Positions 52,509 to 61,339 of a stretch of DNA of 64,000 bases are shown here, in pieces. The stretch lies in NCBI GenBank assembly GCA_963796705.1, contig CAWCMK010000004.1:682001-746000 (forward strand), written 5' to 3'. Every line of letters starts with the position of its first letter. Position 1 is the stretch's first letter. This DNA comes from VRUE01 sp963796705 (GTDB taxonomy: Bacteria > Actinomycetota > Thermoleophilia > Solirubrobacterales > 70-9). The position numbers were made by a program, and so were the translations under genes. Below the pieces are notes generated by a model. The model saw nothing but the letters and a program-made list of their open reading frames with translations. It was not told where the DNA came from and did no database searches.

Positions 52509-53962
52509 CGACGCGGCAGGACGCGCATCTTCAGACCGCCGCGGGGCGAGAGCGTCGGCATCTGCCGCACGGTCATCGTACGGCCGGGCAGCAGGTCAAG
52601 CCGCAACCGCTGCAAGAGCATCGTCGCCACCAGCTTCACCTCGATCTGGCCAAACCGCTTCCCGATGCAGATCCGCTTGCCGCCGCCGAAGGGGACGTAG
52701 GCGCCGCGGGGTAGTGCGGCCTTGCGCTCGCGGGTGAAGCGCTCGGGAACGAACGCCTCGGGCTCGGGAAAGAACTCCGGGATCCGGTGGCTGGCCCAAG
52801 AGCAGTAGTTGAGATAAGCCCCCTTGGGAACGCTGTGGCCACCCCAGCTGAATTCGCGCACCGCCCGCCGCGGACCGATCCAGGCTGGCGGGTAGAGGCG
52901 CAGGACCTCGTCCAGCACCATCTCCAGGTACGGCATCTCTCGCTCAAGCTTCTCGATATCTGGCACCCCATCGCCCAGCACCCGGTCCTGCTCCTCCTGC
53001 AGCCTCTCGATCACGTCGGGGCGCCGGGCGAGCTCATACATCATGAAGGTCAGGGTCGATGTCGCGGTGTCATGGCCGGCGAACATCAACGTCATCAGCT
53101 GGTCGCGCACCTCGGTGTCTGAGAAGCCCTGGCCGGCCTCGTCGCGGACGCCAAGCAGCAGGCTGAGAACGTCCAGCCGCTCGGGGTCGGGCGCCGCCCG
53201 CCGCTGGGCGATCTCCGCGTAGACGATTTCGTCAAGCACCCTGCGCGAGGCGATCATCTTGCGCCAGGGTGAGCCCGGACCGCGGACGAAGCGCAGCGCG
53301 AAATCGATCCCGTAGAAGCTGAGCGCCCGCTCGAAGTGCTCGGCGGCCGCGGCGCCCTTGCCGGCCTCGTCGGGGTCCAGGCCCAGGAGGGCGCGCATCG
53401 CGATCCTCATCGCCAGGGACCGCATCCACTCATAGATGTCGACCGTTGCACCGTGCGGCAGGCGTTCGAGCGCCGGCGTCGCCTCGGCGATCATCGCCTG
53501 CACGGATGCGGCCACCTGCTCGCGGTGGAAAGCGGGCATCATCGTCGCCCGGGCCCGGTCGTGGTAATCGTCATCGATCGTCAGCAGACCGTCGCCGAGC
53601 AGCGGGATTAGGTCGCCGAAGCTTGACTCGCGCCAATGGAAGTTCTCCGGGTGCGAGACGAGGACATAGTGGTTCGCCTCGGGCCCGAGCATGAAGACGA
53701 CCTGCGTGTGAAGCAGTCGCAAGGTGAAGATCGGCCCATAATTTTCATAGGCGCCGAGGAGGATCGGCAGCGGGTCGCGGGCGATCTTCAGGGTGCGCGA
53801 AACGGTGTTGCCGCTCGGACCCGGTGGATACTGGCCGCGGGCACGCCACTCAACCGCCAGATCCCCCGCCACGCGGCGCACCGGGCTGGAGGACATCACG
53901 GGTGGCCTGGCCACAGCAGGGGAGGCTGGCTTGGCCAACGCAGAAGCGCTCCCGTCGCTCAT
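52505..53962 (-). CDS. Cytochrome P450
   Basis: 485 aa from ATG 53962, chosen over 53971 because TAGGAT lies 7 nt upstream. I-helix 'LMTLMFAGHDTATSTLTFMM', ExxR 'YLEMVLDEVLRLYPPAWIGP', PERF 'FVPERFTRER' and the heme loop 'YVPFGGGKRICIGKRFGQIE' (Cys ligand) are all present. The sequence resembles class B/CYP102-197-like bacterial P450s with fatty-acid or terpene substrates; it needs separate redox partners, none of which are here. Followed by a coupled membrane microprotein. Confidence 0.93.
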   Translation of the reverse strand: MSDGSASALAKPASPAVARPPVMSSSPVRRVAGDLAVEWRARGQYPPGPSGNTVSRTLKIARDPLPILLGAYENYGPIFTLRLLHTQVVFMLGPEANHYVLVSHPENFHWRESSFGDLIPLLGDGLLTIDDDYHDRARATMMPAFHREQVAASVQAMIAEATPALERLPHGATVDIYEWMRSLAMRIAMRALLGLDPDEAGKGAAAAEHFERALSFYGIDFALRFVRGPGSPWRKMIASRRVLDEIVYAEIAQRRAAPDPERLDVLSLLLGVRDEAGQGFSDTEVRDQLMTLMFAGHDTATSTLTFMMYELARRPDVIERLQEEQDRVLGDGVPDIEKLEREMPYLEMVLDEVLRLYPPAWIGPRRAVREFSWGGHSVPKGAYLNYCSWASHRIPEFFPEPEAFVPERFTRERKAALPRGAYVPFGGGKRICIGKRFGQIEVKLVATMLLQRLRLDLLPGRTMTVRQMPTLSPRGGLKMRVLPRR

Positions 53963-53969
53963 CGCTGGC

Positions 53970-53975
53970 ATCCTA
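53970..53975 (-). promoter_or_regulatory. Probable leaderless -10 for the P450 (TAGGAT)
   Basis: TAGGAT on the minus strand, 7 nt before ATG 53962; it overlaps the alternative ATG at 53969-53971. Confidence 0.45.
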
Positions 53976-54004
53976 GTTGGCCAACCGGCCAGGGGCCAGG
54001 CTGG

Positions 54005-54988
54005 CTATCGGGTGGCGGTCGCCGCGAGCTGACCACAGGCGGCCTCGATGTCGCGCCCACGGGTTAGGCGCACCGTCGCCGCCAGCCCGCTCTGGACCAG
54101 GATCGCCCGGAAGCGCTCGATCTGCTCGGGCCCTGAGCCCTCGTAGGCCCCGGTCGGGTTGTAGGGAATCAGGTTGACCTTGTAACCGCGCGGGTCGAGC
54201 AGCGCCGCCAGGCGCCTCGCCTGCTGAGGACCGTCGTTGACACCGGCGAGCATCACGTACTCGACGAAGACGCGGCGTCGCCGACGGGCGCGGTAGCGCT
54301 CGCAGGCGCCGAGAACCTCGGCCAGGGGGTAGCGCTGATTGACGGGCATCAGCCGCGAGCGCAGCTCGTCTTCGGGGGCGTGGAGCGAGAGCGCCAGACC
54401 GATCGGCATCTTCGATTCCGCGAGCCGCTCGATGCCGGGCACCCACCCCACCGTGGAGATCGCCGTGCGCCGGTTGCTTACCCCGAGCTCGGGGAGCAGC
54501 TCGCAGGCGGCCAGCACCGCGTCGATGTTCATCGTCGGCTCCCCCATGCCCATGAAGACGACGTGGTCGATCGCTTCGAGGCGGCGAAAGTGGAGTGCTT
54601 GGTCAAGGATCTCATCGGCACTCAGATTGCGGCCGAACCGCATCTGGCCGGTCGCGCAGAAGGTGCAGGTCAAAGGACAGCCCGATTGCGAGGAGAGGCA
54701 GACGGAACGTCGACCGTCGCGGTAGCGCATCAGCACAGCCTCCAGGGGCCGACCGTCGCCGGTGCGAAACAGGGCCTTCACCGTGCCATCGTCAGAGCGC
54801 GCCTCGCGCTCGACGTCCAGGGTTGAGAGCGGGACGTCTTGGGCAAGGCGCCCGCGCAGCGCGGCTGGCAGGTTGCTCATCTCCCGGTATGAGCGGGCCC
54901 CGCGCGCGACCCACTGCCAAACCTGAGCCGCACGGTAGGCCGGCTCGCCGGCCTTGGCGAGCGTCGTGGCGAGCAGCTCACGGTCCAT
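54005..54988 (-). CDS. rlmN: Dual-specificity rRNA/tRNA adenine-C2 methyltransferase RlmN
   Basis: 327 aa. The radical-SAM cluster motif is 'SQSGCPLTCTFCATGQMRFG' (CxxxCxxC), followed by 'HVVFMGMGEPTMNIDAVLAA', 'GLALSLHAPEDELRSRLMPV' and 'VFVEYVMLAGVNDGPQQARR'. The second catalytic Cys is in 'RGRDIEAACGQLAA'. It methylates A2503 in 23S rRNA and A37 in tRNA. The CxxxCxxC and 'GRDI.AACGQL' rule in RlmN rather than Cfr. Leaderless-type start. Confidence 0.95.
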   Translation of the reverse strand: MDRELLATTLAKAGEPAYRAAQVWQWVARGARSYREMSNLPAALRGRLAQDVPLSTLDVEREARSDDGTVKALFRTGDGRPLEAVLMRYRDGRRSVCLSSQSGCPLTCTFCATGQMRFGRNLSADEILDQALHFRRLEAIDHVVFMGMGEPTMNIDAVLAACELLPELGVSNRRTAISTVGWVPGIERLAESKMPIGLALSLHAPEDELRSRLMPVNQRYPLAEVLGACERYRARRRRRVFVEYVMLAGVNDGPQQARRLAALLDPRGYKVNLIPYNPTGAYEGSGPEQIERFRAILVQSGLAATVRLTRGRDIEAACGQLAATATR

Positions 54989-54995
54989 CTAGGCG

Positions 54996-55001
54996 AGTCT
55001 A
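54996..55001 (-). promoter_or_regulatory. Probable leaderless -10 for rlmN (TAGACT)
   Basis: TAGACT on the minus strand, 7 nt before the ATG at 54988. Confidence 0.5.
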
Positions 55002-55010
55002 GGGATGCAT

Positions 55011-55039
55011 TTGACTCCGGTCACCGGCCTCTTTACCGT
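55011..55039 (+). promoter_or_regulatory. Promoter TTGACT-17-TACCGT
   Basis: TTGACT (55011-55016) and TACCGT (55034-55039) are separated by 17 nt and end 9 nt before GTG 55049, so the mRNA should have almost no leader. It is divergent from the rlmN box. Confidence 0.6.
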
Positions 55040-55048
55040 TGTGCCTGG

Positions 55049-55861
55049 GTGTCCGTATTGCGGCAGAGACGGACCGCACGCCTGGTTGGGCTCGGGGCGG
55101 CTTCGCTCGTCTTTCTCCTCGCCGCCGCGCTATCGCCTCAGCGGGCAGCGGCCTGCTCTCTGCTCGAAGCGGAAGTCTGTGTCGAAACCAACTCCGGCGG
55201 AGTCGCGACGATCAACGTGCCGCCGCTCTCGCTGGTCGCGAAATTCAAACCGGAACTTGCACAATACGAAGACTGCATCTGGGAAAAGGTCGAAGTCAAC
55301 TTCGGAGACGGGAGCGGGATATTTGAAACCGAATGGGATGCCTCCCAGGGCCTGCAGGGGTCTCACACGTTCCCTGCCCCCGGTGAATACCACGTCCAGA
55401 TCGAGACGAACGAAGGTCGGCACGCGACCAAACCGCCCAGCCCCTGTCCGGACCTGGTGATCAACGCGAGGGTGATTTATCCGACGCCGCCCCCGCCACC
55501 GAAGGAAGAAATGCCGCCCCCACAACCGCCGCCAAAGGAAAAGCCAAAGAAAGAACAGGAAAGCCCCTCGAGGGGATCCGGAGCGGCGGGCCCAGGCGGC
55601 GGCTCGGGCTCAGGACAGGCGCCGACCGAGACGAACTCCGTCGGCGCCGCTCAGTACTGGCGGAGCTGCCGCGGCTCGGTCGACGCACACCGGGTCGGCT
55701 GTGAAATGGCGGAGAGGCTGATTGGCAGGGCCCGCCGGAGGCTCTCGGGGCATCGTTCGGTGCTAGTCGCCGGCTTCAGATGTCACCTGGATGGAGATCG
55801 GGTGAGGCCGGTCAGCTGCCGGCGTGGCGAGCGGCGCGCGATCGGACCCGACTCGGCCTAG
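55049..55861 (+). CDS. Secreted PKD-like protein with proline-rich linker
   Basis: 270 aa, GTG start. A signal peptide (about 1-35, 'LVGLGAASLVFLLAAALS') ends at Ala-rich residues with a following Cys. Residues 45-135 form a PKD-like beta domain ('KVEVNFGDGSGIFETEWD', 'GSHTFPAPGEYHVQIETNEG'). A Pro/Lys/Glu linker (PPPPPKEEMPPPQPPPKEKP) and a Gly/Ser stretch follow. The last 70 residues have paired cysteines ('WRSCRGSVDAHRVGCEMAER', 'VLVAGFRCHLDGDRVRPVSC'). Likely cell-surface; GAA-rich codons. Confidence 0.72.
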   Translation: MSVLRQRRTARLVGLGAASLVFLLAAALSPQRAAACSLLEAEVCVETNSGGVATINVPPLSLVAKFKPELAQYEDCIWEKVEVNFGDGSGIFETEWDASQGLQGSHTFPAPGEYHVQIETNEGRHATKPPSPCPDLVINARVIYPTPPPPPKEEMPPPQPPPKEKPKKEQESPSRGSGAAGPGGGSGSGQAPTETNSVGAAQYWRSCRGSVDAHRVGCEMAERLIGRARRRLSGHRSVLVAGFRCHLDGDRVRPVSCRRGERRAIGPDSA

Positions 55862-56700
55862 AGGGCTGCCTCGGCGAGCAGATCGACCTGGGCGACATCG
55901 GCCGAGGACGAAAAGAAAATCAGCTCGTCGCAGCCCGCCGACCGATAGGCCTCAAGGTAAGCGCGGACCGAATCGCCGTCCTTGGCGGCGGCCCCGACGA
56001 TCATTCCGGAGACCTGCTCGCCGAGCCACGCGTAGTAGTGCCCCAGGTATCGCTCGGCGTCGGCCTCAGCGGTCTCGCCGAGCGCGAAGTAGGCCAGTCC
56101 GACGAGGCGCGGCTCGCCGTCGCGTCCCGCCCTGCGCCACTGCTCCCGGACCTTCTGCGCCGAGGCGGCGAACACCTCCGGCCCCGAGCCGCCGGCGATC
56201 CAACCCTCGCCGAAACGCGCCGCGCGGGCGAACGAGGCCTCGACGCCGCCGCCGACAATCAGGCGCGGGGATCCCGCCACGCGGGGGCCGATCTGCGTGC
56301 CCGACCAAACTTCCTGGATGCGCTCCAGGGCGGCATCGAGGCGCGCTCCTCGTCCCCGCATCTCGACGTCGCTCACCTGATAGTCGTCCTCGCGCCCTCC
56401 GATCCCGATGCCGAGCACGAGGCGGCCGCCGGAGAGCGCGTTGACGCTGAGGGCCTGCTTGGCCAGCTCGGTGGCGTTGGGCCGCAGCGGCCCGAGCAAC
56501 ACCGAGGTGCAGAGACCGATCCGCTCCGTGACGGCGGCGGCGGCGGCCAGCGCGGTCAGCGGCTCGTAGTTGTCATAGGCAACCCGATCGATTGTGCCGA
56601 GTGACGAGAAGCCTCGCTCCTCCGCCCGCCGCGCCCAATCAATTAGCTGGGTGCCAGTGGTCCCGGGAACCGCGTTGGGAAGTCCGATCGCTACATCCAT
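55858..56700 (-). CDS. LLM-class (F420-dependent-type) flavin oxidoreductase
   Basis: 280 aa. Luciferase-like barrel: 'DVAIGLPNAVPGTTGTQLID', 'LTALAAAAAVTERIGLCTSV', 'NATELAKQALSVNALSGGRL', 'VLGIGIGGREDDY' and 'GGGVEASFARAARFGEGWIA'. In this lineage such proteins usually use F420, but FMN is possible. AGGAGGACGG precedes the ATG. Convergent with the PKD gene (4-bp overlap). Confidence 0.9.
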   Translation of the reverse strand: MDVAIGLPNAVPGTTGTQLIDWARRAEERGFSSLGTIDRVAYDNYEPLTALAAAAAVTERIGLCTSVLLGPLRPNATELAKQALSVNALSGGRLVLGIGIGGREDDYQVSDVEMRGRGARLDAALERIQEVWSGTQIGPRVAGSPRLIVGGGVEASFARAARFGEGWIAGGSGPEVFAASAQKVREQWRRAGRDGEPRLVGLAYFALGETAEADAERYLGHYYAWLGEQVSGMIVGAAAKDGDSVRAYLEAYRSAGCDELIFFSSSADVAQVDLLAEAAL

Positions 56701-56913
56701 GGCCGTCCTCCTGCTCGCTGTGGGGGTCGGCCAACCCTAGCTGGAGGCGCTCGCCGCCCCGCCGGGAGCCCCGGGGCCCCTCCAGTGGTCGCGCCTGACT
56801 CCGCCCTGCCCGTCTTGGCGTCGCCAATCAGAGGAGGACCAGCTCGCCTCGGGGTTGATGCTGACTAGTATCGCCCGGCCCGGAGTCCGGGCGTCAACCC
56901 TCGAGGAGGAACG

Positions 56914-57306
56914 ATGAGCACATACGCGGTGAAGAGGATCGACGAGATGGAGGGCGTTTTCGGCGGCGCCTTCAAACGCGCCCGGGCCGAGTTGGGAGTG
57001 GAGTCCTTCGGCATGCAGATCATCGACATGCCGCCGAATTACGAGGGCTACCCCGAACACGACCATGGCGAGGACGGTCAGGAGGAGGTCTACTTCGCCC
57101 TGCGAGGTGACGCCGAGATCGAGATCGACGGTCAGCGCTTCCCGCTTGACCAAGACCACGTCGCCAAGGTGGGACCCGGGGTCAAGCGCAAGGTCTGGCC
57201 TGGGGAGCAGGGCGTCCGCATCCTGGTCCTCGGCGGAATTGCCGGCGCTGTCTATGAGGCGCCGGATGTCTCCAAGCTCGGCGAGCCCGACCCGATGAGT
57301 AGCTAA
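56914..57306 (+). CDS. Small cupin protein
   Basis: 130 aa with a strong GAGGAGG 4 nt before the ATG and TAGTAT about 40 nt upstream as a likely -10. Cupin motif 1 is 'EHDHGEDGQEEVYFALRGDA' (HxHx(n)E) and motif 2 is 'DQDHVAKVGPGVKRKVWPGE', lacking the usual second His. It resembles the cupin at 28275 in size and motif. Ligand unknown. Confidence 0.82.
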   Translation: MSTYAVKRIDEMEGVFGGAFKRARAELGVESFGMQIIDMPPNYEGYPEHDHGEDGQEEVYFALRGDAEIEIDGQRFPLDQDHVAKVGPGVKRKVWPGEQGVRILVLGGIAGAVYEAPDVSKLGEPDPMSS

Positions 57307-57542
57307 CTTTCCCCGCGCGGCTCATGGCCGGAGCAGGCGATCACCGGAATGCGGGGGTAGCGGGGGTAGGAGGGATCCCTGCGAGAGCGCTTGCAGAGTG
57401 AGAAGACCGAGCCGCGGCTGTTTGGAACCAGCTGCTGGTGGCGACAGCTATCGCAGAGGCCGCGCGGCGCCTGCGCCCGCTCACTCACCGTGCGCCGCTC
57501 GCGCGGCATCGCGCTGCGGGGCGGCCCACGCCGCTTGCGCAT
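57303..57542 (-). CDS. Small cysteine-motif (zinc-ribbon-like) hypothetical protein
   Basis: 79 aa at most; ATG 57509 would give 68 aa. 'GLCDSCRHQQLVPNSRGSVF' and 'SLCKRSRRDPSYPRYPRIPV' followed by 'IACSGHE' provide four cysteines (CxxC ... C ... C), likely a structural zinc site. Short basic proteins of this pattern recur in Actinobacteria but I know no function. Its stop overlaps the cupin gene's stop. Confidence 0.6.
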   Translation of the reverse strand: MRKRRGPPRSAMPRERRTVSERAQAPRGLCDSCRHQQLVPNSRGSVFSLCKRSRRDPSYPRYPRIPVIACSGHEPRGES

Positions 57543-57626
57543 CGGTACCGACCCTTGCCGAGTGCTGATCGATGAAGGGAAGATCGGGTGTCGCGTCCAT
57601 CGAGCCGATGTTATGCCCGCTGCCGC

Positions 57627-58493
57627 TCAGCGCGCGAGCAGCGCGGCAAGCGCCTGAGTGACCTCGGCGGGCCGCTCCTCCACCACGAAGTGGCCCGCGT
57701 CCTCCAGCATTGTCAGCCTCGCGTCCGGTATCGCCGAGCACAGCTCGGTGGCGATCCGTCGCGAGAGGTAGGGGTCCCGGCCTCCCCAGATGACCTGTAC
57801 TGGGCAGCGGATCAGGGGCAGCCCGGCGGCCAACTCGGGGCGCGCACGGACGCTGTAGCCGCCAAAAAAGCGCATCAGCCAGCGACCGGCGTCGGAATCG
57901 GTCGCCATCCAGCCGACGTAACTCTCAACCAGCGCCTCGTCGAGGACCCCGCGGCGCACCTCTGCTGCCAGCGAGCTGCGGTGGAGCGCGGCGTGGGGAA
58001 GGTGGGCCGCGAGCGCGCGCAGGCCGGGTGTCCGCCCGAGCAGGTCGAGCGAGCCGAACCCCGCGTACCAGAGCGCCCGGAAGCTGCGATGCGCACGCGA
58101 GTTAAGCAGCGCCAGTCGGGCAACCCGTTGGGGGCTGCGCACACAGAGCCCAAGCGCCAGAAAGCCGCCGTAATCGTGCCCACACAATGAGGTCCTCTCT
58201 ATGCCCAGCGCATCGAGGACGCGGCCCAACCGAGTGACCTCGGCCTCGTAGCCGTAATCCAGGTCAAGCGGGCGCTCGGAGTCTCCCCATCCGAGCCAGT
58301 CGAGGGCCAGCACCCGGTGGCGCTCGGCCAGAGTCTGGAGCTGGTGGCGCCAGGTGCGGTGGTTACCCGAGTAACCGTGCAGCAGGACGACCGGCTCGCC
58401 CTCGGGCGGCCCCTCCTCGCGGTAGGTGAGGCGAGTGCCGTCGACCTCGATCGCGGGCAGCGTTTCGCGGAGCATGCGGGCCAACGATGCCAT
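57627..58493 (-). CDS. Alpha/beta hydrolase, haloalkane dehalogenase/epoxide hydrolase-like
   Basis: 288 aa from ATG 58493. 'PVVLLHGYSGNHRTWRHQLQ' (oxyanion HGYSG), the nucleophile elbow 'TSLCGHDYGGFLALGLCVRS' and the late 'LEDAGHFVVEERPAEVTQAL' (His) with 'IWGGRDPYL' (acid Asp) define the fold. The nucleophile is Asp (GHDYGG), not Ser, as in haloalkane dehalogenases and epoxide hydrolases. Substrate unknown. Divergent from recD2. Confidence 0.88.
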   Translation of the reverse strand: MASLARMLRETLPAIEVDGTRLTYREEGPPEGEPVVLLHGYSGNHRTWRHQLQTLAERHRVLALDWLGWGDSERPLDLDYGYEAEVTRLGRVLDALGIERTSLCGHDYGGFLALGLCVRSPQRVARLALLNSRAHRSFRALWYAGFGSLDLLGRTPGLRALAAHLPHAALHRSSLAAEVRRGVLDEALVESYVGWMATDSDAGRWLMRFFGGYSVRARPELAAGLPLIRCPVQVIWGGRDPYLSRRIATELCSAIPDARLTMLEDAGHFVVEERPAEVTQALAALLAR

Positions 58494-58510
58494 GCCGCCT
58501 CGGCTGTGGC

Positions 58511-58516
58511 TAGCTT
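58511..58516 (+). promoter_or_regulatory. Probable leaderless -10 for recD2 (TAGCTT)
   Basis: TAGCTT is 6 nt before ATG 58523; no Shine-Dalgarno. Confidence 0.5.
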
Positions 58517-58522
58517 TGAGCG

Positions 58523-60646
58523 ATGGATGCAACCGCGACGCTCTTTGATCCCGATGGGACCGCCCACGCGGCGACCGTCGAGGTCCTCGGCGTCATCTAC
58601 TGCGCCGAGGAGGACGGCTACGCGGTCCTCGAGGTTCAGGACACCGTGTCGGGGGAGGGCTTTGCCCTGGTCGGCCCGGTGGCTCACCTGAACCCGGGCG
58701 ATCGCGCCGAGGTCAACGGCGAGTGGCAGACCCACTCGCGCTACGGGCGTCAGCTGCGGGCCCGCGGCGCCCTGCCGCTGGACCCCGAGGACCGCTCCGG
58801 GCGGATCGCCTATCTGACCTCGCTGCGCCACATCGGCCCCGCGCGGGCGCAGCGACTCGTGGACGAGCACGGCGACGGCGTGCTCGCGGCGATCGCTGCC
58901 AACCCGGCCGGCGTCTTCGGGGCCCTGCGGGGACTGAGCCCCAAACAGGCGGCGGCCGCGGCCGAGTCCTGGCACGCCTCGCGGGCAGTGCGCGACCTTC
59001 ACGTGCAACTCGCCCCCCACAGCCTGGCCCATCTGTCGGCGCCGATCCATAGGCGCTTCGGCGAGCGATCGATGGCGATCCTCCACGAGGACCCCTACCG
59101 GCTGATCGAGGTCGAGGGGGTCGGCTTTGCGCGGGCCGACAAGATCGCCCTGGGGGGCGACGTGCCGCCTGAGTCCCGCCGCCGCGCCCAGGCCGCGGCC
59201 GCCTACGCGCTCGCCGAAGCCGAGCAACAGGGTCACACCCACCTGCCCCTGGACCAGCTGGTGCGAGAGACCACGAGGCTCACCGGGATCGAGCCCGAGC
59301 GCGAGGCGATCGTCGCCGCGCCCGGCCTCCTCGTGGATGGTGGGCGCATCTACCGTGAGTCCACCCACGCCGCCGAGCTCGCCGTCGCCGAGACCCTGCG
59401 CAGCCGTTCCTCGCAGCCACCGGCGCTCGAGCACGAGCCCGGCGTGGCACCCGAGGGCGATCTGACAGACGAGCAGTGGGCCGCCGTGCGCGGCGCCTTC
59501 GCCGCTCGCGTCTCGGTACTCACCGGTGGCCCGGGGGTCGGCAAGACGGTCTGCACGCGGGCGATCGTCTCCGAGGCCCGCGCCGCCGGGGCGACGATCA
59601 CGCTCTGTGCTCCGACTGGGCGGGCGGCTCGGCGCCTGGAGGAGGCAACGGGCCAGGAGGCGCAGACGATCCACCGCATGCTCGAGTGGATGCCTGGCCG
59701 GGAGCCGTCCTTTAAGCCGGGGCGCCCGCTGCCCGCCGACCTGGTGATTGTCGATGAGTCCTCGATGCTTAACCTGCGGCTGACCCAGGTCCTGCTCGAG
59801 GGCCTCGCCGAGTCGACTCACGTGGTGTTTGTCGGGGACGCCGATCAGCTGCCGCCGATCGGAGCCGGCAAGCCGTTTGAAGACCTGATCTCCTCCGGGA
59901 TGGCGCCTGTGGTGCGGCTTACGCAGATCTTCCGTCAGGCGGCCCGCTCGATGATCACCACGGCCGCACACGAGATCAACGGCGGCCGCCCGCCGCACCT
60001 CGAGCCCGAGCCGGGCCAGGACCATGACTTTTTCTTCATCGAGCGCCCCGAGGCGGAACGGGCGCAGAGGACGGTGGTCGAGATCGTCGCCGAGCGGATC
60101 CCCGACCGCTTCGGTCTGGACCCGATCCGCGACGTCCAGGTGCTGGCACCGATGTACCGGGGCGCGGTCGGCATCGACGCCCTCAACGAGCGCCTTCGCG
60201 AGCGCCTGAACCCTGCCGGCGAGGCGGTGCTGAACGGTCGCTTCCGGCTCGGCGACCGCTTGATCCAGACCCGCAACGCACATGAGCTCGGCCTGATGAA
60301 CGGCTCGATCGTCATCCTGCGGGCCGACGACCCCGAGGAGGAGGAGATCGTCGTCGATACCGATGAGGGCGGCTCGCTTGTGATCCCCTACGAGGAAACG
60401 GCGACGCTGCGCCTCGCCTACGCAATCTCAGTCCACAAGGCGCAGGGTTGCGAGGTTCCGGTGATCGTCGGAGTCTGCCACCGCTCCCATGCGCGGATGC
60501 TGACCCGGCCTCTCCTCTACACGGCGATTACGCGAGCCCGCAGAACCTGCGTCCTGGTCGGCGACCGGGCGGCGCTCGGGGCGGCGCTCGGCCGCGGCGA
60601 GGGGGCGGCGCGTCACTCCTGGCTGTCCGAGCGCCTGCGCGGCTGA
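58523..60646 (+). CDS. recD2: RecD-like ATP-dependent 5'-3' DNA helicase (RecD2)
   Basis: 707 aa. The N-terminal RecD2-specific part has an OB-like start and helix-hairpin-helix 'LTSLRHIGPARAQRLVDEHG' and 'DPYRLIEVEGVGFARADKIA'. SF1B motifs: I 'VSVLTGGPGVGKTVCTRAIV' near 338, Ia 'LCAPTGRAARRLEEATG', II 'LVIVDESSMLNLRL', III 'VVFVGDADQLPPIGAGKPFE', IV 'RLTQIFRQAARSMI', V/VI 'AISVHKAQGCEVPVIVGVCH' and 'LLYTAITRARRTCVLVGDR'. It is the RecD2 type not bound to RecBC, likely in replication or repair. Confidence 0.94.
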   Translation: MDATATLFDPDGTAHAATVEVLGVIYCAEEDGYAVLEVQDTVSGEGFALVGPVAHLNPGDRAEVNGEWQTHSRYGRQLRARGALPLDPEDRSGRIAYLTSLRHIGPARAQRLVDEHGDGVLAAIAANPAGVFGALRGLSPKQAAAAAESWHASRAVRDLHVQLAPHSLAHLSAPIHRRFGERSMAILHEDPYRLIEVEGVGFARADKIALGGDVPPESRRRAQAAAAYALAEAEQQGHTHLPLDQLVRETTRLTGIEPEREAIVAAPGLLVDGGRIYRESTHAAELAVAETLRSRSSQPPALEHEPGVAPEGDLTDEQWAAVRGAFAARVSVLTGGPGVGKTVCTRAIVSEARAAGATITLCAPTGRAARRLEEATGQEAQTIHRMLEWMPGREPSFKPGRPLPADLVIVDESSMLNLRLTQVLLEGLAESTHVVFVGDADQLPPIGAGKPFEDLISSGMAPVVRLTQIFRQAARSMITTAAHEINGGRPPHLEPEPGQDHDFFFIERPEAERAQRTVVEIVAERIPDRFGLDPIRDVQVLAPMYRGAVGIDALNERLRERLNPAGEAVLNGRFRLGDRLIQTRNAHELGLMNGSIVILRADDPEEEEIVVDTDEGGSLVIPYEETATLRLAYAISVHKAQGCEVPVIVGVCHRSHARMLTRPLLYTAITRARRTCVLVGDRAALGAALGRGEGAARHSWLSERLRG

Positions 60647-60652
60647 GCGGGC

Positions 60653-61339
60653 GTGGAGAGCTCAGCCGCCCGACCGCCGCTGGGAGCGGTCGTGGTGACG
60701 CTGGTCGGCCTCGCCCTGATGGCGGGCCTGGTGCTCGCGGTCCCCGAGCTGCACAGCGCGTTTGACGCGGCCCTACACGGGGACTCCGAGGAGGTTCGCA
60801 GCCAGATCGAGGGATTTGGCATCGGCGGGCCGCTCTTGATCGTCGCCCTCGTGATCATCCACGGGGTCGTCTTCTACCCGGCTGAGATCATCGACGCCGC
60901 GGCGGGCTTCGTCTACGGCTTCCTTCCGGGCCTGGCGCTGATGATGAGCGGCTGGTTGCTCTCGGGGCTGATCAGCTACGCGATCGGCAGCTCGGTGGCG
61001 CGTCCGCTGCTCGACCGCTGGCTCGGGGAGGAGCGCTTCGAGCTCGCGGAGGCCCGGATCGAGAGAGGAGGTGCGACCTTGCTGATCGCGGTCCGCCTGA
61101 TCCCGATCCTGCCGTTCAGTCTGATGTGCTACGCGATGGGCGCAGCCCGCGTCCCCCTCTGGCGCTTCACCTGGACGACGCTGGTGGGCTACCTGCCGAT
61201 CACCGCCCTGGCCGTCTACTTCGGAACGCGACTCGAAGGATTGAACCTCGGCGACCCCCTGGTCCTCGGCAGCATTCTGGCGCTGCTCGCCCTGCTCGGC
61301 CTCGGTCACCTGATCGCCCGCCGGCAGGGTCGCGGCTAG
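60653..61339 (+). CDS. TVP38/TMEM64 (DedA-like) membrane protein
   Basis: 228 aa, GTG start 6 bp after recD2. Six hydrophobic segments. The SNARE-associated core 'FYPAEIIDAAAGFVYGFLPG' (the [F/Y]xxxR-like re-entrant region) and 'RLIPILPFSLMCYAMGAARV' with 'TLVGYLPITALAVYFGTRL' are the TVP38/DedA signatures. Such proteins act in lipid scrambling or flipping in the membrane. Convergent with the subtilase (4-bp overlap). Confidence 0.88.
   Translation: MESSAARPPLGAVVVTLVGLALMAGLVLAVPELHSAFDAALHGDSEEVRSQIEGFGIGGPLLIVALVIIHGVVFYPAEIIDAAAGFVYGFLPGLALMMSGWLLSGLISYAIGSSVARPLLDRWLGEERFELAEARIERGGATLLIAVRLIPILPFSLMCYAMGAARVPLWRFTWTTLVGYLPITALAVYFGTRLEGLNLGDPLVLGSILALLALLGLGHLIARRQGRG

Noticed and set aside
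58199..60283. 694-codon minus-strand ORF over recD2
   Set aside because: Antisense to all RecD2 helicase motifs; no recognisable protein features.
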